A DNA stretch of 64,000 bases from Nigerium massiliense (GCF_000826085.1 NZ_CCYM01000002.1:992001-1056000); one strand, 5' to 3'; counted from the first letter of the stretch, positions 7,868 through 17,177 are shown. Notes: a model not told the origin generated them from the letters alone. Translations and numbers: made by a program.

Positions 7868-10360
7868 ATGGGGCAGCCTCGAGAGCGGCCCGACCGCCGA
7901 CGACTCTCAAGGCGCACCTTTGTGGCGGGCGCGGCTCTGTCGGGGCTGGCGGCATTCGTTGGTTGCGACGTCGTTCAGCGGCGCAGGGTCGTGCTCGTGG
8001 ACCCTGCCCGCGGATCCGATGGTGGCGACGGCTCGACCGCGCGTCCGCTCGCAACCTTGCCGGCCGCTCTGACCTTCGTGCGCCAGCTCAGCGATGACCA
8101 TGTCGAGGTTCAACTCGCCCCCGGCCCCCACCGCCTCACGACGACCCTGCGGATCGATGACTTGAGCAAGGATGTCGTGTGGCGAGCCGCTGGCGAGCGC
8201 GCCATGATCACCGGCGCGACACCCATCGACGGGTGGGCTGAGGTGACCACAGCTGGCAGGCGGGAATGGCGGACCCGATTTCCGGGTCGGACGGCGCTTC
8301 GAAGCCTCTTGGTCGGCGGGCGGCCGCGGCCAAGGCCGACCTTTCCCGCTGGAGTCGGCGCTCAGGTCCAAGGCAAGGACTCGCTGGGTGATGACAGTTT
8401 TCTGAAGATGTCCGGCCCGACGACTTCACCGATGACGCGGACCTTCACACTGCCCGCTGAGGCCCCGAGCGGTGGTTGGGTCAACGTGACGGACATCGAA
8501 CTCGTCGCGATCACCCAGTGGCGTTTCGAGCGGGTACCCCTGGCCGGCGTCAATGGACGGAAGGCGACAGCAGCCTTCCGGGGGGACGCCTCCGTTTCAT
8601 GGGGCCCCGAGACGCGCTTCTACCTGGACAATGTCGGCACGGAGTTGAGGAACCCGGGTGAGTGGTACCAAGACCGCTCGCGCGGGTTGATCACCTATTT
8701 GCCCTTGGACGGCGAAACCTTGGACTCGGTCCGGTTGGAGGCACCGCTAAGCGAGTCTTTGGTGACCATCGACAACGTCGAGCACCAACAGTTCGAGAAC
8801 GTGACATTCACCGGTTCGAGCTGGTCCCCCATCGACATCAAGGACCACGACGGCCAGATCCCCCAAGGAGGGGCACTCGTGCCTGCCGCAGTGTCCCTCC
8901 GGCGGTCGCGCGATATCGGCTTCGCTGGATGCTCCTGGACCGGAACTGGCGGCTCCGCGCTCTTCATCGGCGAGGGAACCGTGGACGTGCGGGTGCAGAA
9001 GTGTCAGTTTGAATCGGTGGGCGGCGTGGGAATCACGGCGTCCAGTGAGTCGGGGCTCGCAAGAGAGGGCTCCCGGACGGGGATCTCCACCAGCCGGATC
9101 TCGGTGGCCGACAGCACCTTCGACGGTGGCGGTCGAATCTTTCACGACTCGTGCGCGATTCTGGCGATGGATGTTCGTGACTGTGAGTTCGTTCGGAACG
9201 AGATTATCGGCTCTTTTTACACGGGGATCTCGCTCGGTTGGTCCTGGGTGTTATCGGAGACCGGTTTCGGAGGCTTCGTCGTGGAAAAAAACCACATCCA
9301 CGACATCGGGCGGGGCGTCATGGCGGATCTGGGTGGGGTCTACACTCTTGGCCACATGCCGCAGTCGCGCATTATCAATAATCACGTGCACCACGTGTTG
9401 GGGAGCGACTCTCCAAGCGTTGGAATCTATTTCGACCAGGGCAGCTCGGAGATCGAGTGTGTCGACAATCTGGTGCATGATTGCGTGGAAGGTATCTGGG
9501 CGCCCAGCGCGACCTCGGGGATCTCGGTGATGAACAACATCGCATCCCAGAACGTCCGCTTCCAGGTGGGGGTTGGCGGGGGGCCTGGGGATGCCAGCCA
9601 GGGATCGAGCCCGGTCGTCGAGCGGAACATCATCCTCTCTTCCGGTGCGCGCCTCTTTCGCCTTCCCAGTTCTCCGATTGGGAGTAACCGAAATCTGCTG
9701 TGGGATTATCGTGGCCCCATCGAGTCCGCTGGGGACCGGCAGATTCGTGTCAGCCTCCGCTCGGCCGACGATGGTCGTGAAATCGCATCGGTGACCGGGA
9801 ACTTCTTGGGTGAGGAAGGATTCAAGTTCGCGCGTCTTCTGAAGCCTTTGGCCCTGAACGCTCAACGGTCCTACCTTCTGACCATGTCGATCGAGGCGGG
9901 CAGCCCTTCGTGGGTCGGCGAGGCGCCGCTTCGTCCACTCGGGCCCGTCCGGCTCGAAGGGGACGTTTTCCGCGGCGTCGAAGGCCGGTTCCAGCGTTCG
10001 GCCGCGCCGGGTGCCGGTCTCGGGCCCGTGAATCTCCTGTATCGCGAAGGGGACATGGAACGGAGCCTCATTGGTCTCGCCGGCTCGAACAACTTGCCAC
10101 GACGGACCGATCATTCGGGTGACGTGGGGTTCCGCTTCCACACGGCGCGGCCGTTGGAGGTCGTGGCCCTGGGTGTCTGGGCCCTCCGTCCGGTCTGGTG
10201 GGCCGAGTGGCGGGGGGCGGGACGTGATCGCGATTCCGTGATCACTGACCCAGGTTTCGTGGACGCCCCCGGGGGACGCTATCAACTGCCCAGGGGCCTC
10301 CCTTCGTCTGCGAGCGCACTTGGAATCCGCGAAGTGGGAACGAATTTCGGGCCGGAATGA
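7868..10360 (+). CDS. Tat-exported lipoprotein with right-handed beta-helix
   Basis: Start is the ATG at 7868, preceded by GGGGGAATTG; the frame is open further upstream but overlaps the acetyltransferase. The 830-residue product has a twin-arginine signal (SRRTFVAG, 14-21) and a lipobox with Cys33 (AFVGC), so it should be exported folded and lipid-anchored outside. The body is a pectate-lyase-like right-handed parallel beta-helix, seen as repeated short segments such as VEHQQFENVTFTGSSW, DIGFAGCSW and VQKCQFESVGGVGI. Proteins of this fold in glycan loci are lyases, epimerases or glycosidases acting on the polymer. I could not identify catalytic residues with confidence, so the substrate is open. 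Confidence 0.82.
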   Translation: MGQPRERPDRRRLSRRTFVAGAALSGLAAFVGCDVVQRRRVVLVDPARGSDGGDGSTARPLATLPAALTFVRQLSDDHVEVQLAPGPHRLTTTLRIDDLSKDVVWRAAGERAMITGATPIDGWAEVTTAGRREWRTRFPGRTALRSLLVGGRPRPRPTFPAGVGAQVQGKDSLGDDSFLKMSGPTTSPMTRTFTLPAEAPSGGWVNVTDIELVAITQWRFERVPLAGVNGRKATAAFRGDASVSWGPETRFYLDNVGTELRNPGEWYQDRSRGLITYLPLDGETLDSVRLEAPLSESLVTIDNVEHQQFENVTFTGSSWSPIDIKDHDGQIPQGGALVPAAVSLRRSRDIGFAGCSWTGTGGSALFIGEGTVDVRVQKCQFESVGGVGITASSESGLAREGSRTGISTSRISVADSTFDGGGRIFHDSCAILAMDVRDCEFVRNEIIGSFYTGISLGWSWVLSETGFGGFVVEKNHIHDIGRGVMADLGGVYTLGHMPQSRIINNHVHHVLGSDSPSVGIYFDQGSSEIECVDNLVHDCVEGIWAPSATSGISVMNNIASQNVRFQVGVGGGPGDASQGSSPVVERNIILSSGARLFRLPSSPIGSNRNLLWDYRGPIESAGDRQIRVSLRSADDGREIASVTGNFLGEEGFKFARLLKPLALNAQRSYLLTMSIEAGSPSWVGEAPLRPLGPVRLEGDVFRGVEGRFQRSAAPGAGLGPVNLLYREGDMERSLIGLAGSNNLPRRTDHSGDVGFRFHTARPLEVVALGVWALRPVWWAEWRGAGRDRDSVITDPGFVDAPGGRYQLPRGLPSSASALGIREVGTNFGPE

Positions 10361-10390
10361 GCCGATCCCGCCCTGTGAGAGAGTGAGGTC

Positions 10391-11692
10391 ATGGCCTCCA
10401 CAGTCTCGACCGGACACCCTCGGGGTCGCCAGTTCCAGCAGTGCCTCCGCCCGGCAGCCGCTGTGGTGTGGGCGCTCGGGCTCGCCTTCGCGGGATTCCA
10501 GATCAGCCGCTGGGTGCCGCGGCACTATCCCTGGGGGATGGATTGGCGGGTCCAGGGAAACCTCCTCCTTGATTACCGCGACCTCGTCGTGGTCCCCGGT
10601 CGCTACCTGTGGAGCGGCGGCAATCCCTATGATCCTCTTCCCTATCTCGCCGCCCATCCCTGGGCGCAGGAATTTGACCCCTATACGCCGTCGTGGTTGC
10701 TCATTTCCTTGGCGCTGGGTCCGCTCCCGATTGAGGTGGGCGCGACCATCTACCTTGTCGTGTGCACCGCACTGCTTGCCCTCCTGTCGGTTTGGCTTGT
10801 CCAATGGGCGTGGAGGCGCAGCTACCTTATTTCCGGGTTGCTCTTCCTCTGGCTTCTCGTCTGGAGCCCGACGCGGTGGTTGACGTCGTCGTTCATCGTG
10901 TTCTTCGGGTTCGCTCTGGCGGTTCGTGAGATGCGTAAACCGGGCGGCGGAAATCCATGGATGGCGGCTGTGGGGCTGTCGATCGCGATGTTCAAACCAC
11001 AGTTTGGTGTGCCGATCGTTGTCGTCGTGCTCATGATGCGTCGGTGGGACGCGGTGTGGCGAACGGTCGTCATGACGGTCGTCGCCTCGGCTGCGCCTCT
11101 CGGCATGTGTATCAAGGCGGCTGGAGGGGTGGTCGGGTTCATCGATTCCATCGTCCGAGTGATCCAGCATGCGACCTCGCCGGCGGCCCCCACGGGTCTC
11201 TTGAGCCCGTACATGTTTAGAACCGACGCGGCGGGCCTGTTCACGCGCGTCACCGGCACGGAACCACCGACCGCCCTGACGCTTGGGGCAGCGGCAATCT
11301 TCCTGGGTGTCTGCGTCTTCATATGGAGAGGAAGACCATCCTGGGATCTGGTGTGCGGCCTGATGGTTCCGCCGATCCTCTTGCTGCCAGTGCACTTGGA
11401 TTACGACATGGTCTTTTTGCTGGCTCCTGCGGCGGGGGCGTTGGCGTGGTGGAGAGGCCATCGGAGTCCCGCCACCCTGGCCTTCGCGACCGCGTCCCTA
11501 CTTCCGATTCTGCACCTGCACAAGGTTTCGATGGATCTGCTGGGCGTCTCTCGCTTGGCCGCGGACTTGATCGATATGGCCCTAGCGGTGGTGGTTCTCC
11601 TGCTGGCGATTACCGTCACGCTGATGGCACCCAAGAGACAAATTCAGATTGGGAATGGTGTGCGGGGTCTTGCGGGTGGAGCTTCTGGCTAG
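10391..11692 (+). CDS. GT87 family membrane glycosyltransferase
   Basis: This 433-residue GT-C type protein has about ten membrane helices. The first extracytoplasmic loop carries D51 (GMDWRVQG) and GGNPYDP (77-83), the arrangement expected of GT87 polyprenyl-phosphate-sugar dependent mannosyltransferases. It should add a sugar on the outer face using a lipid-phosphate donor. GAGG lies just before the ATG at 10391. It is the last gene of the rightward arm of the island; a 9-bp-stem hairpin at 11783-11810 lies downstream. Confidence 0.8.
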   Translation: MASTVSTGHPRGRQFQQCLRPAAAVVWALGLAFAGFQISRWVPRHYPWGMDWRVQGNLLLDYRDLVVVPGRYLWSGGNPYDPLPYLAAHPWAQEFDPYTPSWLLISLALGPLPIEVGATIYLVVCTALLALLSVWLVQWAWRRSYLISGLLFLWLLVWSPTRWLTSSFIVFFGFALAVREMRKPGGGNPWMAAVGLSIAMFKPQFGVPIVVVVLMMRRWDAVWRTVVMTVVASAAPLGMCIKAAGGVVGFIDSIVRVIQHATSPAAPTGLLSPYMFRTDAAGLFTRVTGTEPPTALTLGAAAIFLGVCVFIWRGRPSWDLVCGLMVPPILLLPVHLDYDMVFLLAPAAGALAWWRGHRSPATLAFATASLLPILHLHKVSMDLLGVSRLAADLIDMALAVVVLLLAITVTLMAPKRQIQIGNGVRGLAGGASG

Positions 11693-11782
11693 CCGAGGTC
11701 AGCAGACGGCTCACACCTCGTCGCACATCTCACGAACGTCGGTTTCATCGGGAGCGCCTTACACAATGTTCATCGCTCCATT

Positions 11783-11810
11783 GGCGCGGCCGGGGTTGCC
11801 TGGCCGCGCC
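11783..11810 (+). terminator. Candidate terminator after GT87 gene
   Basis: Inverted arms GGCGCGGCC and GGCCGCGCC (9 bp, perfect) enclose a 10-nt loop. No T-run follows. The position, 91 bp after the island's last stop codon and upstream of the next cluster's promoter region, fits a transcription end. Confidence 0.4.
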
Positions 11811-11918
11811 CTGTCCTCCGCGACGCAGGCATCACACACGCAGTCGCGGGGGTTGTCGGACGAGACAGCGGGACGCATGCGCATGCGATGCTGTTTCCGC
11901 GTTGCATCGCTGGCTCAA

Positions 11919-11924
11919 TATAGT
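11919..11924 (+). promoter_or_regulatory. Possible -10 element for the second glycan cluster
   Basis: TATAGT stands out in the GC-rich 282-bp leader before the GTG at 11975, 50 bp from the start codon. A convincing -35 at the right distance is not visible (TTTCCG is 19 nt upstream). This is a weak call. Confidence 0.3.
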
Positions 11925-11974
11925 CAGGGGAGGCAGAGACTGACTCTGATCGCGGCCAGACGGGAGACGAAGAC

Positions 11975-13321
11975 GTGGCAGACGCGGGGCGTGAGCTCGT
12001 TGTGGTCGGCGCAGGTGTCAGCGGTCTCAGAGTGGCGCTGAACGCGCTCGACAGGGGCCAGAAGGTCACCCTCGTCGAGGGTCGAAGTGAGGTCGGCGGT
12101 CTTACCAGCACGCAGACGCTCGAGTCGCCCGAGGGCCCGGTCGAGGTCGACCGGTTCTACCACGTGATCATGGAGTCGGACGCCACCGTCCGCGCGCTCC
12201 TGGACGACCTCGGGCTCGGGGGCCGCGTCATCTTTACGTCCGCTCCCGCGGAACTCGTCAGCGACGGCCAGCAGTACCCGGCGTCCAGCATCGTCCAGAT
12301 GGCCATGCTGCCCGCACTGAAGCTGGCCGATCGGCTGCGCATCGGCTTTTCGGGGGCGGCGTCCCTGGCCCTGCCCCTCAGGCTCGCCGACACGATGACC
12401 TCGGCGTCCCTGTTGCGTCGGCTGGCGGGCAAGAGCGCGTACAAGAACTTCTGGGGCCCCATCCTGCGGGCCAAGCTCGGTACCCAGGCCGACCAGGTCT
12501 CGGCGACGCTCATCGTCTCCACGTTCCGCCGGCTCATCCAGGCCCGGCTGAAGGGCGCGGGGGACCGCTTCGGCGTCCTCCCGCGGGGCTACGCGCCGAT
12601 CGTCTCCGCGATGCGCGCCCGTGTCGAGGCCCGTGGAGGGGAGTTCCGCACGGGCACGGCCGTCACGAACGTGCGCTCCGAGGGGACGGGCGAGGCCACC
12701 ACCGTCACGGTGACGCTCGAGGACGGCTCCGAGCTCACGGCCGACCAGGTCGTCCTCACCACCCCGGGCCCGGTCACCACCAAGCTCGTCCCGCAGCTGA
12801 CCCCGCGCGAGAGGGCGCAGCTGACGTCCTCGCCGTACCTCGGGGTCGTGTGCGGGGTCTACCTGCTCGACACCCCGCCGAACGACTCCTACATCACCTA
12901 CCTGACCGACGACGTCGGGCTGACCGGCGTCATCGGCATGCACGCCCTGCTGGGGCCGCGATACACCGGCGGCGGCTACCTGGTCTACCTGCCGCACTAC
13001 TGCGCGTCCGACGACCCGTGGTTCGACGAGGACGACGACGTCCTGGCCGACCGGCTGTTCGCCGCGATGCAGGAGTGCTTCCCGCACTACACCGGACGCG
13101 TGCTCGCCCGGGCCGTCAACAAGGCCCGCTACGTCGTCCCGCTGCCGCTGCCCAAGGCCGACCCGCCGCTGCCGTTCGTCACGAGCGTGCCCGGCGTCGT
13201 CGTCGTGAGCACGGCGCAGAACCGGACGGGAACACTCAACGTCGAGGGTTCCCTCAGCATGGCCGACGAGGCGAGCGCCGCCATGGCCGGCGCCCACGAT
13301 CCGAGCAACACCAACAAATGA
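11975..13321 (+). CDS. NAD(P)/FAD-dependent oxidoreductase (UGM/amine-oxidase fold)
   Basis: This 448-residue flavoprotein has an N-terminal dinucleotide fold (VVVGAGVSGLRVAL, GAGVSG at 12-17), then the second FAD contact VEGRSEVGGLTST. The C-terminal end contains a typical FAD loop (VSTAQNRTGTLNVEGSL). It belongs to the broad family that includes UDP-galactopyranose mutase and protoporphyrinogen oxidase. Within a glycan cluster a sugar-modifying or mutase-like role is likely, but the substrate cannot be read. The GTG start has GGGAG 8 nt upstream. From this gene on, codon usage switches to the strong GC-ending bias seen in the rest of the window. Confidence 0.8.
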   Translation: MADAGRELVVVGAGVSGLRVALNALDRGQKVTLVEGRSEVGGLTSTQTLESPEGPVEVDRFYHVIMESDATVRALLDDLGLGGRVIFTSAPAELVSDGQQYPASSIVQMAMLPALKLADRLRIGFSGAASLALPLRLADTMTSASLLRRLAGKSAYKNFWGPILRAKLGTQADQVSATLIVSTFRRLIQARLKGAGDRFGVLPRGYAPIVSAMRARVEARGGEFRTGTAVTNVRSEGTGEATTVTVTLEDGSELTADQVVLTTPGPVTTKLVPQLTPRERAQLTSSPYLGVVCGVYLLDTPPNDSYITYLTDDVGLTGVIGMHALLGPRYTGGGYLVYLPHYCASDDPWFDEDDDVLADRLFAAMQECFPHYTGRVLARAVNKARYVVPLPLPKADPPLPFVTSVPGVVVVSTAQNRTGTLNVEGSLSMADEASAAMAGAHDPSNTNK

Positions 13322-13340
13322 GAACACACCCTGGGGGGCA

Positions 13341-14345
13341 GTGGTGAAGAACCGTCAAGCGGTCGCGAGCGTTTCGCTCGACGCCGACAACCTGTGGTCG
13401 TACAAGCGCACGCACGGAGACGCCGACTGGGTGGACCGTCCGTCCTACCTGATGGCGCTGGCCGGGCGCATGCAGGAGTTCTTCTCCGCCCACCAGATCA
13501 AGCCCAGCGTCATGGTCGTCGGTTCGGACGCCGCCGCGGCGGACGGCCCCGACTTCGTCTCCGCGCTGCTCGAGATGGGCTGCGAGGTCGGCAACCACTC
13601 CTTCGAACACGAGCCCTGGCTGCACCTGTACAGCCCGCAGCAGCTGCGCGACGAGCTCAAGCGCACCGAGGACGCCATCGTCGCGGCCGGCGCGCCCAAG
13701 CCCCGCGGCTTCCGGGCGCCGGGATTCTCGATGTCGCCCGACCTGATGCGCGCGCTCGTCGAGCTCGACTACGACTACGACGCGTCGGTGCTGGCCACCT
13801 GGATCGGCCCGCTGGCCCGCCAGTACTACCTGCGCACCAACAAGGACCTCACCGCCGAGGAGCGTGAGCAGCGCAAGGGCCTGTTCGGCGCGCTGTCCGA
13901 CGTCGCGCTGCCGAACAAGGGCTTCGCCTGGAAGGCGGCCGGCAACGACGGGCGTCCGATCATGCTGACCGAGATCCCCGTCACGGTGTTCCCGATGGCG
14001 CGCGTCCCGATGCACGCCAGCTACGTCATCTACCTGTCCGGGTACTCGATGCCTGTGGCGAAGGCCTACGTGAAGGCCTCGCTGACCGCCTGCCGCCTGA
14101 CCGGGACCGAGCCGAGCCTGCTGCTGCACCCGCTCGACCTGCTGGACGCCGGCGACGCGCCGGGCCTGCAGTTCTTCCCGGGCATGAACCTGTCGCTGGC
14201 GCGCAAGCGCGAGGTGCTCGACCTGATCCTCACCGAGATGAAGGCGCACTACACCGTGCTGAACCTCGCCGAGCACGCCCGGGCGACCGCGCTGCGGGCC
14301 ACCGCCGAGCGGCACATCGACGTCCTCAACCGCGGCCGTGAGTGA
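13341..14345 (+). CDS. NodB-type polysaccharide deacetylase
   Basis: This is a 334-residue carbohydrate esterase 4-type protein without signal peptide. The metal-binding motifs are visible: SLDADN (D14, D16), GNHSFEH (H86 and H90), RAPGFS (125-130) and the late histidine motif LLHPLDLLD. A cytoplasmic member of this family would deacetylate an N-acetyl sugar on a nucleotide or lipid carrier. GTG codons at 13341 and 13344 are both possible starts behind CTGGGGGG. The stop overlaps the epimerase start by 8 bp, indicating coupled expression. Confidence 0.85.
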   Translation: MVKNRQAVASVSLDADNLWSYKRTHGDADWVDRPSYLMALAGRMQEFFSAHQIKPSVMVVGSDAAAADGPDFVSALLEMGCEVGNHSFEHEPWLHLYSPQQLRDELKRTEDAIVAAGAPKPRGFRAPGFSMSPDLMRALVELDYDYDASVLATWIGPLARQYYLRTNKDLTAEEREQRKGLFGALSDVALPNKGFAWKAAGNDGRPIMLTEIPVTVFPMARVPMHASYVIYLSGYSMPVAKAYVKASLTACRLTGTEPSLLLHPLDLLDAGDAPGLQFFPGMNLSLARKREVLDLILTEMKAHYTVLNLAEHARATALRATAERHIDVLNRGRE

Positions 14346-15456
14346 GCCCAGGGACGCCGAGCAGATCGCGCTGATCGTCGGCACCAGGCCCGAGGCGATC
14401 AAGCTCGCGGGTCTCATCCGCGAACTCGGCGACGCGGGCCGCGTGATCCACACCGGTCAGCACTACGACAAGGAGATGTGGCACAACGTGCTGGCCGACC
14501 TGGCCGGGGTCGACGTCGACGCGCACATCAGCGTCGGCGGACGCAGCCGCGGCGAGCAGATCGGGGTGGCCACCACCGAGATCACCCGCTACCTCACCGA
14601 GCACCCGGCGCGTGCCGTGGTCGTGCAGGGCGACACCAACTCGACGCTGGCGGGCGCCCTCGCCGCGACCTCGCTGAACACCCCGCTGGTGCACGTCGAG
14701 GCTGGACTGCGCAGCCACGACCGCCGCATGCCCGAGGAGATCAACCGCATCCTCACCGACGCCGTCGCCGACCTGTGCTGCGCGCCGCTGGAGGCCAACG
14801 CTTCCCAGCTCGCGAGCGAGGGCGTGGCGCCCGGCCGCGTCCTGGTCACGGGCAACACCCTCGCCGACGCGATGGCGACGCTCGCGGCCACCCCACAGGA
14901 GGCGGCCGCGACCCTGGCCGAGCACGACGTCGAGAAGGGCCGCTACGTCTTGGCGACGCTGCACCGTGCCGGCACCGTGGACGACGAGGCCGCGCTGACG
15001 CGCATCGTCGTCGCCCTCGGCGCTCTGGCGGGGCGGACGACCGTCCTGCTGCCGCTGCACCCGCACACCGCCAAGAATGTCGAGCGCTGGGGTCTCGGGG
15101 AGCGGCTCGGGGACGTCCGCGTCATCGCGCCCCTGCCGCCCAAGGCGTTCATCGCGCTCGAGGCGTCCGCGGGGCTGATCGTGTCCGACTCCGGCGGCGT
15201 CCAGGAGGAAGCCTGCCTGTTCCGGCGTCCGCTGATGGTGGTGCGCGACAGCACCGAACGTCCCGAACTGCTGGACGGGTGGTGCCGCCTGCTCGGGGAC
15301 GCCGACCCGACCGCCGCGTTCCTGCAGGCCTGGGACGACGCCGACGCCTGGGCCGCCGACCTGGCGAGCCGCCCGTTGCCCTACGGTGACGGGAGCGCGA
15401 GCGCCGCGATCGCCGCCGAGATCAACCGCCGCTGGCCGCCGGCGACGGCGTCGTGA
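14338..15456 (+). CDS. wecB: Non-hydrolysing UDP-N-acetylglucosamine 2-epimerase
   Basis: This 372-residue enzyme, full length for the family, interconverts UDP-GlcNAc and UDP-ManNAc or the corresponding 2,3-diacetamido uronates (WbpI type). Visible signatures are IVGTRPEAIKL, VQGDTNSTLAG, HVEAGLRSHDRRMPEE and the UDP-binding SDSGGVQEEA. The WecB and WbpI subtypes cannot be separated by eye; the aminotransferase and acetyltransferase genes 4-6 kb away favour the WbpI role. Start is the GTG at 14338 inside the deacetylase stop; the stop overlaps the next GTG (GTGA). Confidence 0.9.
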   Translation: MSEPRDAEQIALIVGTRPEAIKLAGLIRELGDAGRVIHTGQHYDKEMWHNVLADLAGVDVDAHISVGGRSRGEQIGVATTEITRYLTEHPARAVVVQGDTNSTLAGALAATSLNTPLVHVEAGLRSHDRRMPEEINRILTDAVADLCCAPLEANASQLASEGVAPGRVLVTGNTLADAMATLAATPQEAAATLAEHDVEKGRYVLATLHRAGTVDDEAALTRIVVALGALAGRTTVLLPLHPHTAKNVERWGLGERLGDVRVIAPLPPKAFIALEASAGLIVSDSGGVQEEACLFRRPLMVVRDSTERPELLDGWCRLLGDADPTAAFLQAWDDADAWAADLASRPLPYGDGSASAAIAAEINRRWPPATAS

Positions 15457-16304
15457 TCTGGTTCAGCGCCGCGCTGTTGGTCGCGGGCGTCCTCGCCTAC
15501 GGCATCGCCGGCGGCAAGCTGCACAGCGGCTCCAGCGACGAGGGCGGCGCGCTGCGTTCCCGCGACTGGTGGACCGGGACCGTCCTGCAGGCCGCCGGCT
15601 TCCTGTTCACGCTCTTCGCCCGGCGCTCCCTGCCGCTGCTCATCGTGCAGGCGGTCTCGGCGGCCAGCCTTGTCGTCACCGTCGTCTACCAGCACGTCAC
15701 CGGCGCCCGGAAGATGACCGCCCGCATGGTCGGCCAGATCGCGCTCGTCGTGGTGTGCCTCGGTCTCATCGCCTCCGCGACCCTGCCCGGTCCGTCGGTG
15801 GCCTTGGCGCCAGCGCACCTGTGGTTGCTCGGCATCGGGGTCGTGGTGTCCGGCGCGCTGTGGGCCGTGCGGATGCCTGCGATCGTCTCCGGGGCGGTGG
15901 CCGGCTGGGGGTACTCGATCGGCGCTATCGGCGCCCGCCTGGTGATGGGCGACGCCGCGCACCCGCCGTGGATCTTCTGGGAACTGCCGTGGCAGTCGTG
16001 GCTCGCCGGCGTCCTCACCGTCGGGTCGATCGTGCTGGGACAGGCCCACGTCACCCGCGCGCTCGGGCACGCGGAGGCGGCGCCGGTGCTGGCGGCCATG
16101 TACCTCGTGGAGATCTGCGTCCCGGCTGCGGTCGGCATCGCGCTGCTCGGCGAGTCCCCGCGTCCGGGCTTCGGTTGGGCGATGGTCGTCGGCGGCGCCG
16201 GTGCGCTGATCGGCACCTTCGGGCTGGCCTTCTCCATGCACGACCCCGCGACGAAGGACGCCGACGCTGAGGCGCCGCCCGCGGTGCGGGTGGATCACGG
16301 GTAG
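15453..16304 (+). CDS. DMT/EamA-like membrane protein, copy 1
   Basis: This 283-residue protein has about nine or ten hydrophobic helices and no soluble domain, as in drug/metabolite transporter (EamA-like) proteins. It is clearly paralogous to the next gene: the N-terminal third shares the pattern GxLxYGxAGxxL, EGALRS, W-GT-LQ-GF and the LPLL-VQ segment. It is translationally coupled to the epimerase (4-bp overlap). Its location in a glycan cluster lacking a recognisable Wzx makes it a candidate lipid-linked sugar or precursor transporter, which is inference. Confidence 0.7.
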   Translation: MIWFSAALLVAGVLAYGIAGGKLHSGSSDEGGALRSRDWWTGTVLQAAGFLFTLFARRSLPLLIVQAVSAASLVVTVVYQHVTGARKMTARMVGQIALVVVCLGLIASATLPGPSVALAPAHLWLLGIGVVVSGALWAVRMPAIVSGAVAGWGYSIGAIGARLVMGDAAHPPWIFWELPWQSWLAGVLTVGSIVLGQAHVTRALGHAEAAPVLAAMYLVEICVPAAVGIALLGESPRPGFGWAMVVGGAGALIGTFGLAFSMHDPATKDADAEAPPAVRVDHG

Positions 16305-16364
16305 CGCCGGCTGCCCCGGGCTCGGCGATACTGAGCCGGTGAACGAAGCGAGGGACCCCGTCCG

Positions 16365-17177
16365 ATGACCTTCACCCTGAGCGTGGTGTTGCTGGCCATC
16401 GGCATCCTGTCCTACGGCATGGCCGGCGTCCGGCTGTCGGTCGGATCGGCGTCCGAGGAGGGCGCGCTGCGCTCGTCCGCGTGGTGGTGGGGGACCGCGC
16501 TGCAGGGCTGCGGCTTCATCCTGACCTTCTTCGCGCGGCAGGAGTTGCCGCTGCTCTTCGTGCAGTCGTGCGTCATCGCCGCGCTCGCCGTGACCGCCGT
16601 GCTCGGCCAGATCCTGGGCGTGCACCGGCTGACCGTGCTGGACGCCGTCGCCATCGGCGCGATGATCGCGGGGCTCATCCTGCTGTCGTTGGCGACCGAG
16701 CCGGGGCCGACGGCGTTCGTGCATCCCGCGACGGTGCCGTTGCTGGTGGTGCTCCTCGTGCTCGGCGGGGCCGCGGCGTTGGCGACGTGGTCGGCGGCCG
16801 TCTCGGGGCTGTTCTCCGGGTTGGGCTTCGGGGTGGGCGCGGTCGCCGCCCGGCTGCTCGCGGCGCGTCCGGACGGGGCGTTCTGGCAGTTCTGGACCTG
16901 GTCGGGCGCGGACTGGCTGCACGCCGCGTTGATCCCGCTGGGGCTGGCGGTGGGGCAGGTGCACCTCACGAAGGGTCTGGCCACCGGGCACAACGTCACC
17001 GCGCTCGGGGCGATGTACCTGATGAGCACGGTGGCGCCCACGATCATCGGCCTGGCCCTGCTCGGCGAGACGCCCAAGCCCGGTACCGGCCCGCTGGTGG
17101 TGGCCGGCATCTGCCTGACGCTGCTCGGGGCCTGGCGGCTCGTCCGGCTGGAGGCTGCCGCACACGACGCGGCGTGA
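16365..17177 (+). CDS. DMT/EamA-like membrane protein, copy 2
   Basis: This 270-residue polytopic protein is the tandem paralogue of the preceding gene, separated by 60 bp. Both copies end their helical core with a similar AMYL then LLGE(S/T)P(R/K)PG segment, so the duplication covers the full length. Pairs of small multidrug/DMT proteins often act as heterodimers, so the two may form one transporter. Start is the ATG at 16365. Confidence 0.7.
   Translation: MTFTLSVVLLAIGILSYGMAGVRLSVGSASEEGALRSSAWWWGTALQGCGFILTFFARQELPLLFVQSCVIAALAVTAVLGQILGVHRLTVLDAVAIGAMIAGLILLSLATEPGPTAFVHPATVPLLVVLLVLGGAAALATWSAAVSGLFSGLGFGVGAVAARLLAARPDGAFWQFWTWSGADWLHAALIPLGLAVGQVHLTKGLATGHNVTALGAMYLMSTVAPTIIGLALLGETPKPGTGPLVVAGICLTLLGAWRLVRLEAAAHDAA

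Noticed and set aside
9251..11461. 736-residue open frame on the minus strand
   Set aside because: It is antisense to the beta-helix and GT87 genes, full of His/Arg/Asp shadow composition and has no domain. It is a by-product of high GC.
11875..11886. GCATGCGCATGC palindrome as an operator
   Set aside because: It is a simple alternating sequence 100 bp from the start codon, with no second site or nearby regulator.
15381..17165. 594-residue open frame on the minus strand
   Set aside because: Antisense to the two DMT genes, with low-complexity His/Gln/Arg content and no motif.
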